The translations under genes were made by a program, and so were the position numbers. The notes beneath the pieces are model-generated. The model made no database searches, was not told where the DNA came from, and saw only the letters and a program-made list of their open reading frames with translations. From DASSFZ01 sp035283185 (GTDB lineage: Bacteria > Chloroflexota > Anaerolineae > Fen-1058): 64,000 bases of DNA. The stretch is from the NCBI GenBank assembly GCA_035283185.1, contig DATEUJ010000207.1:5515-69514 (forward strand), in the 5' to 3' direction. Below are positions 1 through 9,396 of this stretch, piece after piece. How positions within the stretch are numbered: position 1 is the stretch's first letter; every line of letters begins with the position of its first letter.

Positions 1-2
1 AC

Positions 3-1118
3 CAGGTCAATGGTTTGAGGCTCGACCCGATCAAGGCCCAACTCGCGCTCGATCCTTTTGGTCGACTGAGCGGCATATCGCTGCTTGACAGTCTGGAGAG
101 TTCGGATCTGTCGATGGCCGATCTGATTCGCTTGGCGCTGGTGCGCATTGGCCCGCCCGCCGTGCCCGCGCTGCTGCAGGCCACGATCAGCGATCGCTGG
201 GTGGTGCGGCAAAACGCTCGCGTGGCGCTATCGAAGCTGGACAGGGACACGGTGGGGGCGCTTTTGGCCGAACCCGATCCGGCGATCCTGGCCGACATCA
301 TCGCCGCGCTTGGCGAGATCAAACGCACGGACGCCGTTGCGCTACTGCTGGAGCTGGCGCGCGACAACGCAGCGCAGCGCGAGGCTGCTGAGCGTAGCCT
401 GCTCAGCATGGGCGGCGCGGCTGTGCCGGCGCTGGTGTCGGCGCTGCACCATCCCAGTGGAGCCGTTGCCGATCACGCCGAACGCATTCTCCGGCTCCAA
501 GCCTCTGCGATCGTCCCGGAGCTGGAACAGGCGCTCAGAGAGCAGGAGCAACTCGTGCCGCCACAGATCGACGATCCGGCTGTCCTGGTCACGACGCTGC
601 GCGTCCATTTTGATGCCCAAATCGCCGCCGAGACCGATGTGTTGTTCGAGCGCGGCTGGGCCGCATTTCAGGCCGGAGACTGCGCGGGCGCGGTTGAAGC
701 AATGGAGGCCATGTTCGCCGTCCGAGACACGCTGGCGAAATACGCGACGCAGGCGGCGCAAGCCTATCACTGTCAGGCGCGCGCGCTAGCGACCGCCGCC
801 GCGTACGCTGAGGCGATCCGCCTGGGCAGGCGCGCAGAACAATCCGATCCCGGCAATATGACGATTCGGGCCGACTTAGTGAGCTGGTACGTCGCCCAGT
901 CGGAAGCCAAGTCCAACGCCGGGCACTTGGTCGAGACGGCTGGCCTGTTGCGCGAGGCACTCGCGCGCGAGCCGAACAACCCGGCCGCGCGTCGATTGAT
1001 AGGCCGCATCGTATCGCAGGTGAATTCGCTATACGTGTTAGCCGGTGTCGTCATTGTTATCGTGTTTGTGTTCGTGTCGGCTCGCCGCGCGAACGCCCAG
1101 GAGCAATTCCATGCGTGA
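3..1118 (+). CDS. HEAT-repeat/TPR membrane protein, 5' end cut by window edge
   Basis: The frame is open to the left edge; a TTG at 15 is the first in-window start, but it lies inside what looks like a HEAT-repeat array, so the true start is probably upstream. Counting from that TTG, residues about 45-180 form HEAT-like helical repeats (recurrent AVPALL / IGPPAVPALL units), about 205-330 are TPR-like helices (AFQAGDCAGAVEAM, LLREALAREPNNPAARR), and about 340-360 is one C-terminal membrane helix rich in V and I, followed by Arg. It therefore presents a scaffold domain at the membrane. The stop overlaps the start of the downstream CHAT gene by 8 bases, so the two are translationally coupled. 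Enzymatic function: none visible. It is probably an adaptor or sensor subunit for the CHAT protein. Confidence 0.75.
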   Translation, partial: QVNGLRLDPIKAQLALDPFGRLSGISLLDSLESSDLSMADLIRLALVRIGPPAVPALLQATISDRWVVRQNARVALSKLDRDTVGALLAEPDPAILADIIAALGEIKRTDAVALLLELARDNAAQREAAERSLLSMGGAAVPALVSALHHPSGAVADHAERILRLQASAIVPELEQALREQEQLVPPQIDDPAVLVTTLRVHFDAQIAAETDVLFERGWAAFQAGDCAGAVEAMEAMFAVRDTLAKYATQAAQAYHCQARALATAAAYAEAIRLGRRAEQSDPGNMTIRADLVSWYVAQSEAKSNAGHLVETAGLLREALAREPNNPAARRLIGRIVSQVNSLYVLAGVVIVIVFVFVSARRANAQEQFHA

Positions 1119-4100
1119 TCAATTTTTCCTCACCCACGTGCTCTATGTGGGTTTACTGGGCGTTGCGACAGGGGCCGCCCTGGCCGGCTGGGGTGCGCCA
1201 GCCGCATCGGATCCAGCTGCGGTCGCACTCCAGGTCGGCGGCCCACTTGCCGCTGGCCTTCTTGTCCTGATCGTCGATCGCGTTCTTCAACAGACGCGCG
1301 ACCTGCCCAATCTGGCCGCAGCACTGGCGATTGTGGTGATGCTTGTCGCAGCCCAGTTCGCGCTCGGCAATGTGCCTGATCTGGCGCTCTACGCGTTGCT
1401 GGGCCTGATCGTAGGCGGAGCAGTCGGAGCCATTGGGGGCCGCACGCGGGCATTTGGCCTCTTGATGCCGATCATCGCGCTCATCGGATCGGCACTGGCC
1501 GGCCTGCACACCTGGAACGTCGTGCCATTCACACTGCCTGACCTCTGGCGGAACCTGCTGGTCGTCGTCGCGCCAATACTGGCGCTGAGCAGCCTTGCGC
1601 TGACGCATGATGTCGCGGTGTCGGCGCGTACGTTCGCTTTGGCGCTGCTATTCGGGGGGGCCTGGGTCTGGCCGGTTTTGACGCTGGTTCTGGCTGCAGA
1701 CAGTCGGCCCGTTCCTGGCGAAGCCTTGATCGTGGAAGGCATCGTCGCTATCCTGTTCCTGGCGCTGGCGAGTCCGCCCGCTGCGCGCATCCTCGATCGT
1801 TTCTGGCTGCGGCCCCGTGCCGAGCGTTGGCTGTTCGCCCGCCAGCTGGATCGTCTGCTCAGGCAGTTCTCGCTCGATCGCTTGTCCGCCTTCGAGCAGG
1901 TGTACGTGCGTACCGATGAAACCTGGCGCTTCACTGCGCTCAAGGCGAAGGTGTCGATCGATCGGCTCGACGGCCTGGCGCGCGCGTGTGAGCATCCCGA
2001 GACGACGCTCGGGCGCGAGGCGCTGGACGCCCTGGCCGATGTGGCGCGCTCAGCCTGGCCCGAACTTCGCGAGGGCGTGCTGCAGGTGCTCCACAACGCA
2101 ATACAGCACGATCGGGCCGCCGTCTGGCAAGCTAGCCTCGATCGGCTGATGCAGCTGGATCAGGATGCGGCATACAGGGCCTGCCGGCAGCGATTTGAAG
2201 CGAATCGCCTTGACCCGATGCGCCGGCACTTGGAGCGGGCGGATTGGCCGCATTTTGTGGACGGGTTAACTCTCTTGGCTGATTCCGTCGCGCGTAAACC
2301 GGCTGCTGAGCAGGAGGATGCCGTGGAGTTTATCCGGCGCATCGCATATGAGCTGTCGCCCGATCGCGCGGCCGTCGCCATCGTCATGCTCGCTTCGCTG
2401 GCTCCCAAGTCGGTCGCCTCGGCTTACTTAGCCCGACAGCGCGATGATGTTACGGCTGCGCTTCTGTCATTGGCGGAACAACACGCCTCACTCCGCCCTC
2501 AGCTGCTCATCGTGTTCACGCTGGCGCTCAAGGCGGATGCTTCACCAGCCGTGGCGAAACAACTTGCCGCCGGTCGGCTCAGCTTTCGGGAGTGGTTGTT
2601 CCCGTTTGCGATGCGGTCGGCCGAGGACGAAGCGCCAGAGATGCATCTGGAAGAGTTGGTCAACGAGCCAGACGATAGCGTCACGGCCAGCCACGTCACG
2701 GCGTGGACGTATCGGAGCGCTGATCGAATCGAGCACGTTGTCCTGGCGGGCCATGCCAACGTGCCGATCTGCAAGGAGATTTCGGCCAAGCTGTTCACGT
2801 TGGCTCTCGATCGCGAACTCGACCGCGAAGAGGATGACGTGGTGCTAGTTCCCGGCGCGTTCCTGATGAGTGCGCCGAAACAGCCGCTCGGGGCGCAGCG
2901 CTCTCAGCCGCTGGCCGGACTGGTGAACGAGCTGCAAACGCTGAAGGAACTGACCGGTCTGGTCGAGCTGCGCGACGCCGGCCCAGCCGATTACGCCGTT
3001 GTGCGGGATGCGCTGCGCACGCAGATCGAGCAGCGCATTCGATCCGGCAGGCCGGTGCTGCTGTCGCGCTTCGCGACAGATGGGCCGGCCCGCGCCGTCT
3101 TCATGCCGTTCTATCCGTTGAACCAACTGCCACTCCAGCCGTTGAGCCTTGAGCTAGATATCCGGCACTTTCGAGGGACGATGTTCGAAGAGCTGCTGCA
3201 GTGGCACAAGACCGAGCTGCGCCGTGAGATGATCGCGGATGCCGTGCGGCGCAAGCACGTGTACGAGGAGTGGCGCGAGCGCGATGTGACAGACCTGCGC
3301 CGCCGGATGGCGATGCTCTTTCAGCGCATGCTGCCCGAGGCGACGACGAGCGAGCTGATCGCGCTGAACGAAGCCTATACCGAGACAGTGCGGGCTAGTC
3401 CAGACGAAGTGCTATCGGAATGGAATGTTGGTCTGCCGCTGGAAATCAAATCACAGTTCGAGCAGGCCGGTTCGCAACGGCTGCGCCAGTTCCTCGCCTT
3501 GCGGGAGGCCTTGCCGCCCGCGGATCTATTCGGTTCGACCAGGATGCCCCGGATTTTTTCCGACGCAGAGTGGCAGACAAGGCTTCAGTCGATTCAAGAA
3601 CAGGAAATTTCTGTTCGCGGGCAGCGGAACTACGGCGAGGCCAGAATCATAGACAGTGGCGGCCCGAAGACGATGGTCAGCTTGCAGGAGCTCGTCGAGT
3701 GGCACCTTCCCAGCCTGATCCGCTCGGACGAGGAGTGGATTAAGCGCATGGATGATTTGCTGCGCAAGTTCGACGAAACCGATCCGAAGCGCGAGGCGCG
3801 CATGGACGCCATCAACCTGGGGGCGCTGCTAGATGCCTTCCTGCGCGGCTGGTCGCCCGTGTTCCTGCCGGACAAGGACACGAAGGCGCACTACCAGGCG
3901 TGGTGTGCCGAACGGCGCGCGGCGGTGTGGGGCGAGATTCGCGAGCGGCTGATGGCGCGCGGCTTGCGCATGGATCCCCTGCAAGCCGATAACGTGGTAT
4001 TTGCTGTCCGGCGCGTGAACCCGGAGCGTGTCCGAATCACACCATACTACGTCACCACCGATAGTGGGTGCATGGTGCTCCTTCATCCTCGCTTCGGCAT

Positions 4101-7100
4101 GACCTATTACGTGAATGCCTGGCAATACCGGCAGAGCGTAACGACCGCTCCTGCCCGAGACAAGCGATCTCAATCCGCCGCTGTATGCCAGGCCGGCGAA
4201 GCTGCACTAGCCGCCGGCGATGCCGACACGGCCCTGGCGCAGTTCAAGCACGCGCTACGGATACACCCGGCGGCCGCGGCGGAGTACCTGCTTACCCGCT
4301 TCTGGGCGGTGAACACGCGCGACACCCGTTCTGAACTGGCCGGGCTGATGCGGCTGGTCGAAGCCGTCAACGCCTTCTTTCAAGACCCGGCGCAGGCCCG
4401 CCCTCCACTCGACGAGTTCGTTCAGCTCTATCCGAACTTTCTGCCCGACGCGTATGTGCTACTGGGGTTTCTGGATCACGAATCGGCGCAGGAGGCAGTC
4501 CGGCTCAAACGCCAGCTGCATGAATCTCAGAAGCGCAAAAGCGAACTGATCGAGGCGTTGGTCGAAAGCAACGTGCTGATCCCCGATTACGCCGGTGATG
4601 AGAACCGGAAGCGGACCGGCAAGTTCCAGGTGAAGACCATGGGGTTGAGCCGGCAAGACCAGCAGCGGCTGAACGAACTGAATCATCTCCAGGAAACGCT
4701 CAAACAAACGGAGCAAGCGGCGATCGAGGCCGAGCGGCAGGTGTGGCGCGCGCTCGAAGCTCAGCCCAGTGCTCACCTCGCGCGCGCGATGGTGCTGGAT
4801 GAGACGTACGTTACCCGGGTTCTGAAGGAAGCCAAGTTTACGGTCTCACCCGGATACAGTCACCACGTCGCGCCGCTACACGCAATGTTGAAGGGTGATG
4901 CTTACCTGCACATCGTGAAGGAGCTGAGCGAGAAGGTGCGCCTGGAAAAGGGCGGCCTGCTCGATCGCTTAAAAGATCGCAATTCCAAGAATCAGCAGGC
5001 CGTGCTCGAACAGTTGCGCGCCATCATAGACAGTTGCCTGATCTCCGAGCATTTGGCTCAACAGGATCTGCGCGCGCTGCACGATTTGCGGCAGGTGTTG
5101 GGCCAGTTCAAGCTTGTCGATTCCATTACCCGCGAACTGATCATTCGCGGTCGCATTCAGGATGTCATAACCGAGTATATCTATCAAGCGCATCAGCTCT
5201 ATCGCGAAGCGGCCACTGGCGCGCCGGAGATCACCGAGATTCGCAAGCGGCTCAGCGTCTGCCAGTACTTGCTCTGCCGCTATCAACTCGCACTGCAAAC
5301 GCTGGCCGGTGGTTCCACGGTTCCCGTGCAGAACGGGTTCGCGCAGGCGCAGTTTGAGATATTGGACCCCAAACCGTTTCCGGCAATGCAGGTGGTCGAG
5401 CTTGATACGTCGTCCGAGACGATACGGGTCTCCGGGCCGCAAACACCGCCGCACCCTGTTGTGCAATTTCGTAGACTGACATCGGCTGAATGCCAGCACC
5501 TGGCGGACGAGTTCGCAAAGTCCGAATACGTGCCCCGCTTGCATGCCTCGCGGTTGACCCCGGCCTACGGCATTATGCTCACCCCGATCCCGGTGCCGCC
5601 GCAGACGCAGCTCTGGCAAGAGGTGATGCGTGGCTTGCGGATGTGGCTGGTCCGGGTGCTGGCCTACACCGGGATTCCGCCGGCCGAAACCGAACTCGCG
5701 CAGCGAGAGGCTGCGCCGGCGCGCTTTGACAGCTCGGATGAGCAGCGAGGATTATCCTCGTTGCCATGGTTCGCGCAGCGAGAGGCTGCGCCGGCGCGCT
5801 TTGACGGCTCGCCGATCGTTGAGCGCGTCGCCGCCGATCCGCTCGATGTGCGCGAACGCTTCCTTTCCCAGAGGGAAGAGCTACGCCAGATCCCGGAGAC
5901 AAACCAGGAGCTACGAGATAAGCTACCTTCAATGGCTCAAACGGTAATGGAACGAAAGGAACCCTCCACGCCGCGGCGCTACGTCAACGTGTGGTTCACC
6001 CGGAAGCGCAAGGACGAGACGCGGCTCGATCCGCTGTTCACGCTGGTTCAGGGCCAGGCCGTGTACCTGCGGATCAATATCGGCCCGTACGACACGCAGA
6101 CAATTCTGGCAGAAGCGCGCCCGTTTCCCAGCCAGGACGAGATCGAGCAGGCTTTCCCTGAGGTGAAAGACCAGCCGACCCCGCTCGAGGTGGCGATCTT
6201 CAGCGACGACTTCCGCCTGTCCGCGAAGCCCATCGAGCCGCTGACGCTGCTGCGTGGTCAGCCGACCGAGACTTGCTACTTCCGCGTCGTGCCGCTCAAG
6301 GCGGGACCGGCGCGCTTGCGTGTGTGCGTGTTCTATCGGAACCATCTGCTGCAATCACTGGGCGTCTCGGCTTTCGTATCGGTGCAGATCGAGACCGCGC
6401 CGGAACCGCAGCGCGCGCACGTCGAGATGACGTTCTGCGCCGATTTTGCCCGCGTGCACCAACTGCCAGCGCGCGGGCTGTGGCTCGGGCTGCATCAAAG
6501 CGCTGATGGGACGCACACCGTGAACCTGAAGGGCGACCCATCCGCGGTAAGTCGCAACCTGGAGAAAAAGATTGAGGAGGCGCTGGCTCAAGCGCGTGAC
6601 GCGCTGAGCGAAGTATCATTCAGCATCAGTTCTGAAATTGTAAAAGACGAGGATGGAATAGTGGTGATCGATAAGAAAACAGGCTTGCCAGAGCGGAAGG
6701 GAAAAAAAGACTATCGCTTCAGAGATGATAACTCGCCCAAAGGTAGTGATCCGGTCAAGAGGTTCAAAGAAGACCTGACGAAACTGGCGGACGTGGGTCA
6801 GAGACTCTACGATGCTGTGTTCGGCACGGGTGCGGTGCCGACCGCCGAAGAGCGCGCGACAGTCCAGCCGCGCGTGGATAATCTGCTGATGGCGCTACGC
6901 GACGAGCAGGTGATTCAAATCGCGCGGTTGAAAGACTTGGCCGACATCTGGCCCTGGGCCTTGATGTATGACCTATCGATCGAGCCCGATCACGTCACCG
7001 ACGTCTGCCTCGCGTTTCACGGCGACGACGGGCGCGCCCTGCCGTACGCGGAGGGCGTGAAGCGCTGCAAGCATCGCGATCCGCACACTGGCCGCCACAC

Positions 7101-7809
7101 CGACAAGCGCGTTGTGTGCCCCTACGGCTTCTGGGGCTTCAAGCACATTATCGAGCAGCCGACCCAGCCGGGCGGCGAGCAGGCGTTCGCCGAATTGATC
7201 CGTGAGGTCAAAGTCGGCGCGCAGCCTGTGCTTACCATGCCGCTGGCAGAGGAGCTGAACAAAATCGAGCCGGATCACATCGAGAAGATGAAAGCGCTGA
7301 AGTTCGATCTGCTCAATTCACTCAGTGAAGTCACCAGCGCGCTGGATCCCGACCTGATTCCACCCCCGCCTGAGCCGCATGCGATGTATTTCTTCTGCCA
7401 CGGCAAGTACGACTCGCGGAAGAACCCCTATTTGCAGGTCGGCAAGGATGAGTCGCTCTTGCCATCCGAACTGGATCGGTTACGGTTTCGATGGAACCAA
7501 TCACACGGCCTCGTGTTCATCAACGGCTGCCATACCGTCGATCTAGCGCCGAAGGATCTGTCGACGATCATGGCGCCATTCGTCAAGGCCTACGCCTCGG
7601 GTATCATCGGCACGGAGATCACCGTACACACGTTTTTGGCGCGCGAAATCGCGCAGAAATTCTTCGAGCGGCTGTTGCCTGATGGCAGCGAAGGTCAGAA
7701 GGTCGGCCAGATTCTGAAGGACATTCGCCTCGAATTGCTGATGAAATACAACCCGCTGGGCCTAGTGTACACGGCCTATTGCTCAGCCGACCTCCACCTC
7801 GTCCGCTGA
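1111..7809 (+). CDS. Giant membrane protein with C-terminal CHAT (caspase-like) protease domain
   Basis: This 2232-residue protein starts at an ATG overlapping the upstream stop, with CAGGAG just before it. Residues 1 to about 230 contain seven or eight hydrophobic helices. A long alpha-helical/HEAT-like region follows, a TPR-like stretch lies near 1015-1070 (AGEAALAAGDADTALAQFKHAL), coiled-coil helices near 1150-1250, and a beta-rich part near 1630-1780. The last 300 residues match the CHAT family: the His is in FFCHGK (H2097) and the Cys in INGCH (C2140), the spacing expected for a caspase-like dyad, followed by GIIGTEITV. CHAT proteins are cysteine proteases activated by partner domains in cell-death and antiphage modules. 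The organisation suggests a membrane-anchored protease whose activity is gated by its helical middle. Substrate unknown. A 35-base direct repeat sits in frame near residues 1529-1565. Confidence 0.85.
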   Translation: MRDQFFLTHVLYVGLLGVATGAALAGWGAPAASDPAAVALQVGGPLAAGLLVLIVDRVLQQTRDLPNLAAALAIVVMLVAAQFALGNVPDLALYALLGLIVGGAVGAIGGRTRAFGLLMPIIALIGSALAGLHTWNVVPFTLPDLWRNLLVVVAPILALSSLALTHDVAVSARTFALALLFGGAWVWPVLTLVLAADSRPVPGEALIVEGIVAILFLALASPPAARILDRFWLRPRAERWLFARQLDRLLRQFSLDRLSAFEQVYVRTDETWRFTALKAKVSIDRLDGLARACEHPETTLGREALDALADVARSAWPELREGVLQVLHNAIQHDRAAVWQASLDRLMQLDQDAAYRACRQRFEANRLDPMRRHLERADWPHFVDGLTLLADSVARKPAAEQEDAVEFIRRIAYELSPDRAAVAIVMLASLAPKSVASAYLARQRDDVTAALLSLAEQHASLRPQLLIVFTLALKADASPAVAKQLAAGRLSFREWLFPFAMRSAEDEAPEMHLEELVNEPDDSVTASHVTAWTYRSADRIEHVVLAGHANVPICKEISAKLFTLALDRELDREEDDVVLVPGAFLMSAPKQPLGAQRSQPLAGLVNELQTLKELTGLVELRDAGPADYAVVRDALRTQIEQRIRSGRPVLLSRFATDGPARAVFMPFYPLNQLPLQPLSLELDIRHFRGTMFEELLQWHKTELRREMIADAVRRKHVYEEWRERDVTDLRRRMAMLFQRMLPEATTSELIALNEAYTETVRASPDEVLSEWNVGLPLEIKSQFEQAGSQRLRQFLALREALPPADLFGSTRMPRIFSDAEWQTRLQSIQEQEISVRGQRNYGEARIIDSGGPKTMVSLQELVEWHLPSLIRSDEEWIKRMDDLLRKFDETDPKREARMDAINLGALLDAFLRGWSPVFLPDKDTKAHYQAWCAERRAAVWGEIRERLMARGLRMDPLQADNVVFAVRRVNPERVRITPYYVTTDSGCMVLLHPRFGMTYYVNAWQYRQSVTTAPARDKRSQSAAVCQAGEAALAAGDADTALAQFKHALRIHPAAAAEYLLTRFWAVNTRDTRSELAGLMRLVEAVNAFFQDPAQARPPLDEFVQLYPNFLPDAYVLLGFLDHESAQEAVRLKRQLHESQKRKSELIEALVESNVLIPDYAGDENRKRTGKFQVKTMGLSRQDQQRLNELNHLQETLKQTEQAAIEAERQVWRALEAQPSAHLARAMVLDETYVTRVLKEAKFTVSPGYSHHVAPLHAMLKGDAYLHIVKELSEKVRLEKGGLLDRLKDRNSKNQQAVLEQLRAIIDSCLISEHLAQQDLRALHDLRQVLGQFKLVDSITRELIIRGRIQDVITEYIYQAHQLYREAATGAPEITEIRKRLSVCQYLLCRYQLALQTLAGGSTVPVQNGFAQAQFEILDPKPFPAMQVVELDTSSETIRVSGPQTPPHPVVQFRRLTSAECQHLADEFAKSEYVPRLHASRLTPAYGIMLTPIPVPPQTQLWQEVMRGLRMWLVRVLAYTGIPPAETELAQREAAPARFDSSDEQRGLSSLPWFAQREAAPARFDGSPIVERVAADPLDVRERFLSQREELRQIPETNQELRDKLPSMAQTVMERKEPSTPRRYVNVWFTRKRKDETRLDPLFTLVQGQAVYLRINIGPYDTQTILAEARPFPSQDEIEQAFPEVKDQPTPLEVAIFSDDFRLSAKPIEPLTLLRGQPTETCYFRVVPLKAGPARLRVCVFYRNHLLQSLGVSAFVSVQIETAPEPQRAHVEMTFCADFARVHQLPARGLWLGLHQSADGTHTVNLKGDPSAVSRNLEKKIEEALAQARDALSEVSFSISSEIVKDEDGIVVIDKKTGLPERKGKKDYRFRDDNSPKGSDPVKRFKEDLTKLADVGQRLYDAVFGTGAVPTAEERATVQPRVDNLLMALRDEQVIQIARLKDLADIWPWALMYDLSIEPDHVTDVCLAFHGDDGRALPYAEGVKRCKHRDPHTGRHTDKRVVCPYGFWGFKHIIEQPTQPGGEQAFAELIREVKVGAQPVLTMPLAEELNKIEPDHIEKMKALKFDLLNSLSEVTSALDPDLIPPPPEPHAMYFFCHGKYDSRKNPYLQVGKDESLLPSELDRLRFRWNQSHGLVFINGCHTVDLAPKDLSTIMAPFVKAYASGIIGTEITVHTFLAREIAQKFFERLLPDGSEGQKVGQILKDIRLELLMKYNPLGLVYTAYCSADLHLVR
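5696..5805 (+). repeat. 35-base direct repeat inside the CHAT gene
   Basis: Bases 5696-5730 recur at 5771-5805, exactly 75 bases apart, so the frame is kept and the peptide QREAAPARFD is encoded twice. Each unit contains the inverted repeat GCGCAGC / GCTGCGC. It resembles the palindromic units found inside other genes of the window. Confidence 0.85.
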
Positions 7810-7852
7810 CGCGCATACATCTGACATCGATCACTGATAAGGAGAAGCCACC

Positions 7853-8170
7853 GTGGATACTCTCCTGCAAATTCTGATACTCGGCGGTTCGCTCGCGTTC
7901 GGAGTCGTGATCGGCTGGATCACGTACTTCATTCTGCGCCGCGCCAAGCCCAGCGCGCTGAGCGACCTGAGCACGATCATCGGCACGCTGGGAGGCGCTA
8001 CGATTCTCAGCCTGTTCGACGCCAAAGGGCCGATGTTTGCCATGTACGCGCTCGGCCTGGCAATTGGGTTTTTCAGTTACTACCGGACGTACCGTAAGGT
8101 CGTGGGCAAAGCGGCGATTCGCGAATCGCTCATTCGAAAACAAGATGAAGAGGGGACGATACTCGAATAG
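7853..8170 (+). CDS. Small membrane protein of the CHAT operon
   Basis: This 105-residue protein starts at GTG 7853 with AAGGAGAAG seven bases upstream, 43 bases after the CHAT gene stop. An N-terminal hydrophobic helix (about 5-28, LLQILILGGSLAFGVVIG) is followed by a short polar loop and a further hydrophobic stretch (about 40-75), then a basic/acidic C-terminal tail. It probably spans the membrane two or three times. I recognise no family. Same strand and close spacing make it the third member of the HEAT/CHAT operon. The sequence immediately after its stop belongs to a broken ATPase gene on the other strand, so it marks the right boundary of the inserted operon. Confidence 0.7.
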   Translation: MDTLLQILILGGSLAFGVVIGWITYFILRRAKPSALSDLSTIIGTLGGATILSLFDAKGPMFAMYALGLAIGFFSYYRTYRKVVGKAAIRESLIRKQDEEGTILE

Positions 8171-8175
8171 CGCGT

Positions 8176-8340
8176 CCCGGTTGCGCCTGCGGCAAGCAGC
8201 AGCTGCGGTTCGTCGCAGCCGACGCCGTCGTCGGCGAAGGTCAGGACGTTGCGCTCCTGCGTGAGGGTGACGTTGCGCGCGCCGGCGCGGTAGGCGTTCT
8301 GGAACAGCTCGCGCAGTTCGGCGCGCCAGCCGCCCGGCAT
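8176..8340 (-). pseudogene. Internal fragment of a GHKL ATPase gene
   Basis: On the minus strand 55 codons match residues about 25-80 of the intact GHKL ATPase at 9487-11280: GGWR..LRELFQNAYRAGA, then LTFADDG.GC, including the N box (E, N) and the DxGxG motif. The first 24 codons are absent, and all sequence after about residue 80 is replaced by the CHAT operon. The copies differ at many positions, so this was a diverged paralogue, not a recent duplicate. It is too short to be functional. Confidence 0.8.
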
Positions 8341-8363
8341 GCGCCGATCGGCTGGCGAAGAGA

Positions 8364-8386
8364 GAGGAGCGCGGGTGGCGCTCCTC
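8364..8386 (-). terminator. Hairpin with GGGTG-type loop
   Basis: An 8-bp perfect stem (GAGGAGCG/CGCTCCTC) encloses a loop containing GGGTG on the plus strand (CACCC in minus-strand RNA). It lies 10 bases after the stop of the 8396-8986 gene and is followed on the minus strand by TCTCTTC. It is the first of a family of such hairpins. Confidence 0.55.
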
Positions 8387-8395
8387 CTCGTTGCC

Positions 8396-8986
8396 CTATC
8401 CGACCGAATCCATGTAGACGGCGAACTCGCCGCTCTCCACCTCGACGCGCAGCTGGTGATCGGACCAGAAATCCTGGCCCTCGACCTGCTCGTAGTCGTC
8501 GATCGCCTCGGCCAGCGCGGCTTCGGCTTTGTCCAACAGCATGTCCTTCAACGTGGTCTTATGAGCCTCCCACCGGATCGCGTCCTGGATAGGAACCCGG
8601 TAGACGATTACCTTTGCCCGACGCTCCCTGCGCCGGCGCCTGGCCTCGTCCCACCCGTCCGCCGCAACCGCCTCCACCTGCTCTACAAACTCGCGCAGCG
8701 TGCGCGGGCTGGTTGGCCGGCGGTCGGTGGCTTCGAGGCCGCCTGCGAAGTATTCGTTCCACGGGTGGTCGAGTTCGTCGTCGTGCGTCCAGTCGCCGGC
8801 GGCGCTCTCCAGCCCGATGCGTTCGGGGATGAAGTATTGTCCGTCCCGGAACGCTGCGCGCAGGCGGCGATCGGCTTCGTCCAGACTCATGCCGTCGGGA
8901 TTGGCGAACACCGCTTCGCGGCTCCGCTTGTTGTTGCCGCCGTCGCGGTACAGATACGCGAAGGCGACGTTGGGTGTGTTGCTCAC
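8396..8986 (-). CDS. Conserved-looking hypothetical protein
   Basis: This 196-residue product starts at GTG 8986, chosen because TAGGAGGAT lies at ideal spacing; the ATG ten codons upstream has none. The N-terminal 75 residues (NVAFAYLYRDGGNNKRS, DGQYFIPERIGL) look like a compact domain that I associate only loosely with plasmid-borne hypothetical proteins. A linker follows, then a charged helical region (about 95-135, DEARRRRRERRAK) and an acidic C-terminus. No catalytic motif, signal peptide or membrane helix is seen. It is the last gene of the minus-strand array before the ATPase fragment. Function unknown. Confidence 0.7.
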   Translation of the reverse strand: MSNTPNVAFAYLYRDGGNNKRSREAVFANPDGMSLDEADRRLRAAFRDGQYFIPERIGLESAAGDWTHDDELDHPWNEYFAGGLEATDRRPTSPRTLREFVEQVEAVAADGWDEARRRRRERRAKVIVYRVPIQDAIRWEAHKTTLKDMLLDKAEAALAEAIDDYEQVEGQDFWSDHQLRVEVESGEFAVYMDSVG

Positions 8987-9030
8987 AGCTATCCTCCTAT
9001 GGGTCGGCCTGCTCATGTCGGCCGTAGTCG

Positions 9031-9315
9031 TCAGGTCGCCGGCGCATCGCTTCCGCGATGAACGCCTCGGCGAACGTCCAACGCGGCCACATCGTCGATC
9101 ATCGGCGCCGTGATCAGCTCACCGTCCGCGACGTTCTCCTCATCCCAGATCTGCGCCTGCAAGCGGCCGTCGATCAACTCGACGCGGGCCACGGCGCGCT
9201 CGGAACCGTCGGCCTTGACGACGATCACCTCGACGTCCTCGGCAAGCGAGATCGTCACGTCGAACCGGCCGCCCGCGCCATCCTTGTCTTCCAGGGTGTA
9301 TCGCAGTTTGCTCAT
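9031..9315 (-). CDS. Small acidic hypothetical protein
   Basis: This 94-residue protein starts at ATG 9315 with TGGAGGAT six bases upstream. The first 70 residues alternate hydrophobic and charged residues (FDVTISLAEDVEVIVVKADG, VARVELIDGRLQAQIW), as expected for a small beta-sheet fold; the C-terminus is Arg/Gly-rich. No known motif. It lies between the GHKL ATPase and the 8396 gene, with its own hairpin leader, so it may be expressed separately from the ATPase. Function unknown. Confidence 0.65.
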   Translation of the reverse strand: MSKLRYTLEDKDGAGGRFDVTISLAEDVEVIVVKADGSERAVARVELIDGRLQAQIWDEENVADGELITAPMIDDVAALDVRRGVHRGSDAPAT

Positions 9316-9360
9316 CGCTATCCTCCAGAGATTGGGCCTCCTCGTTCGGAGTTCCCTTCG
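9316..9360 (-). promoter_or_regulatory. Leader hairpin plus ribosome-binding site
   Basis: In minus-strand sense this leader has GGGAACTCC, a short loop, GGAGG, then CCCAATCT and TGGAGGAT before the ATG. The leader of the next gene upstream (11281-11325) has the same order: GGGACTCCC, loop, GGGAG, CCCAATCT, AGGAGGA. The shared arrangement suggests a common translation-initiation element. Confidence 0.5.
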
Positions 9361-9396
9361 CCGGTCGATCAATGCGTGCTGATCGACAGGCGAAGA

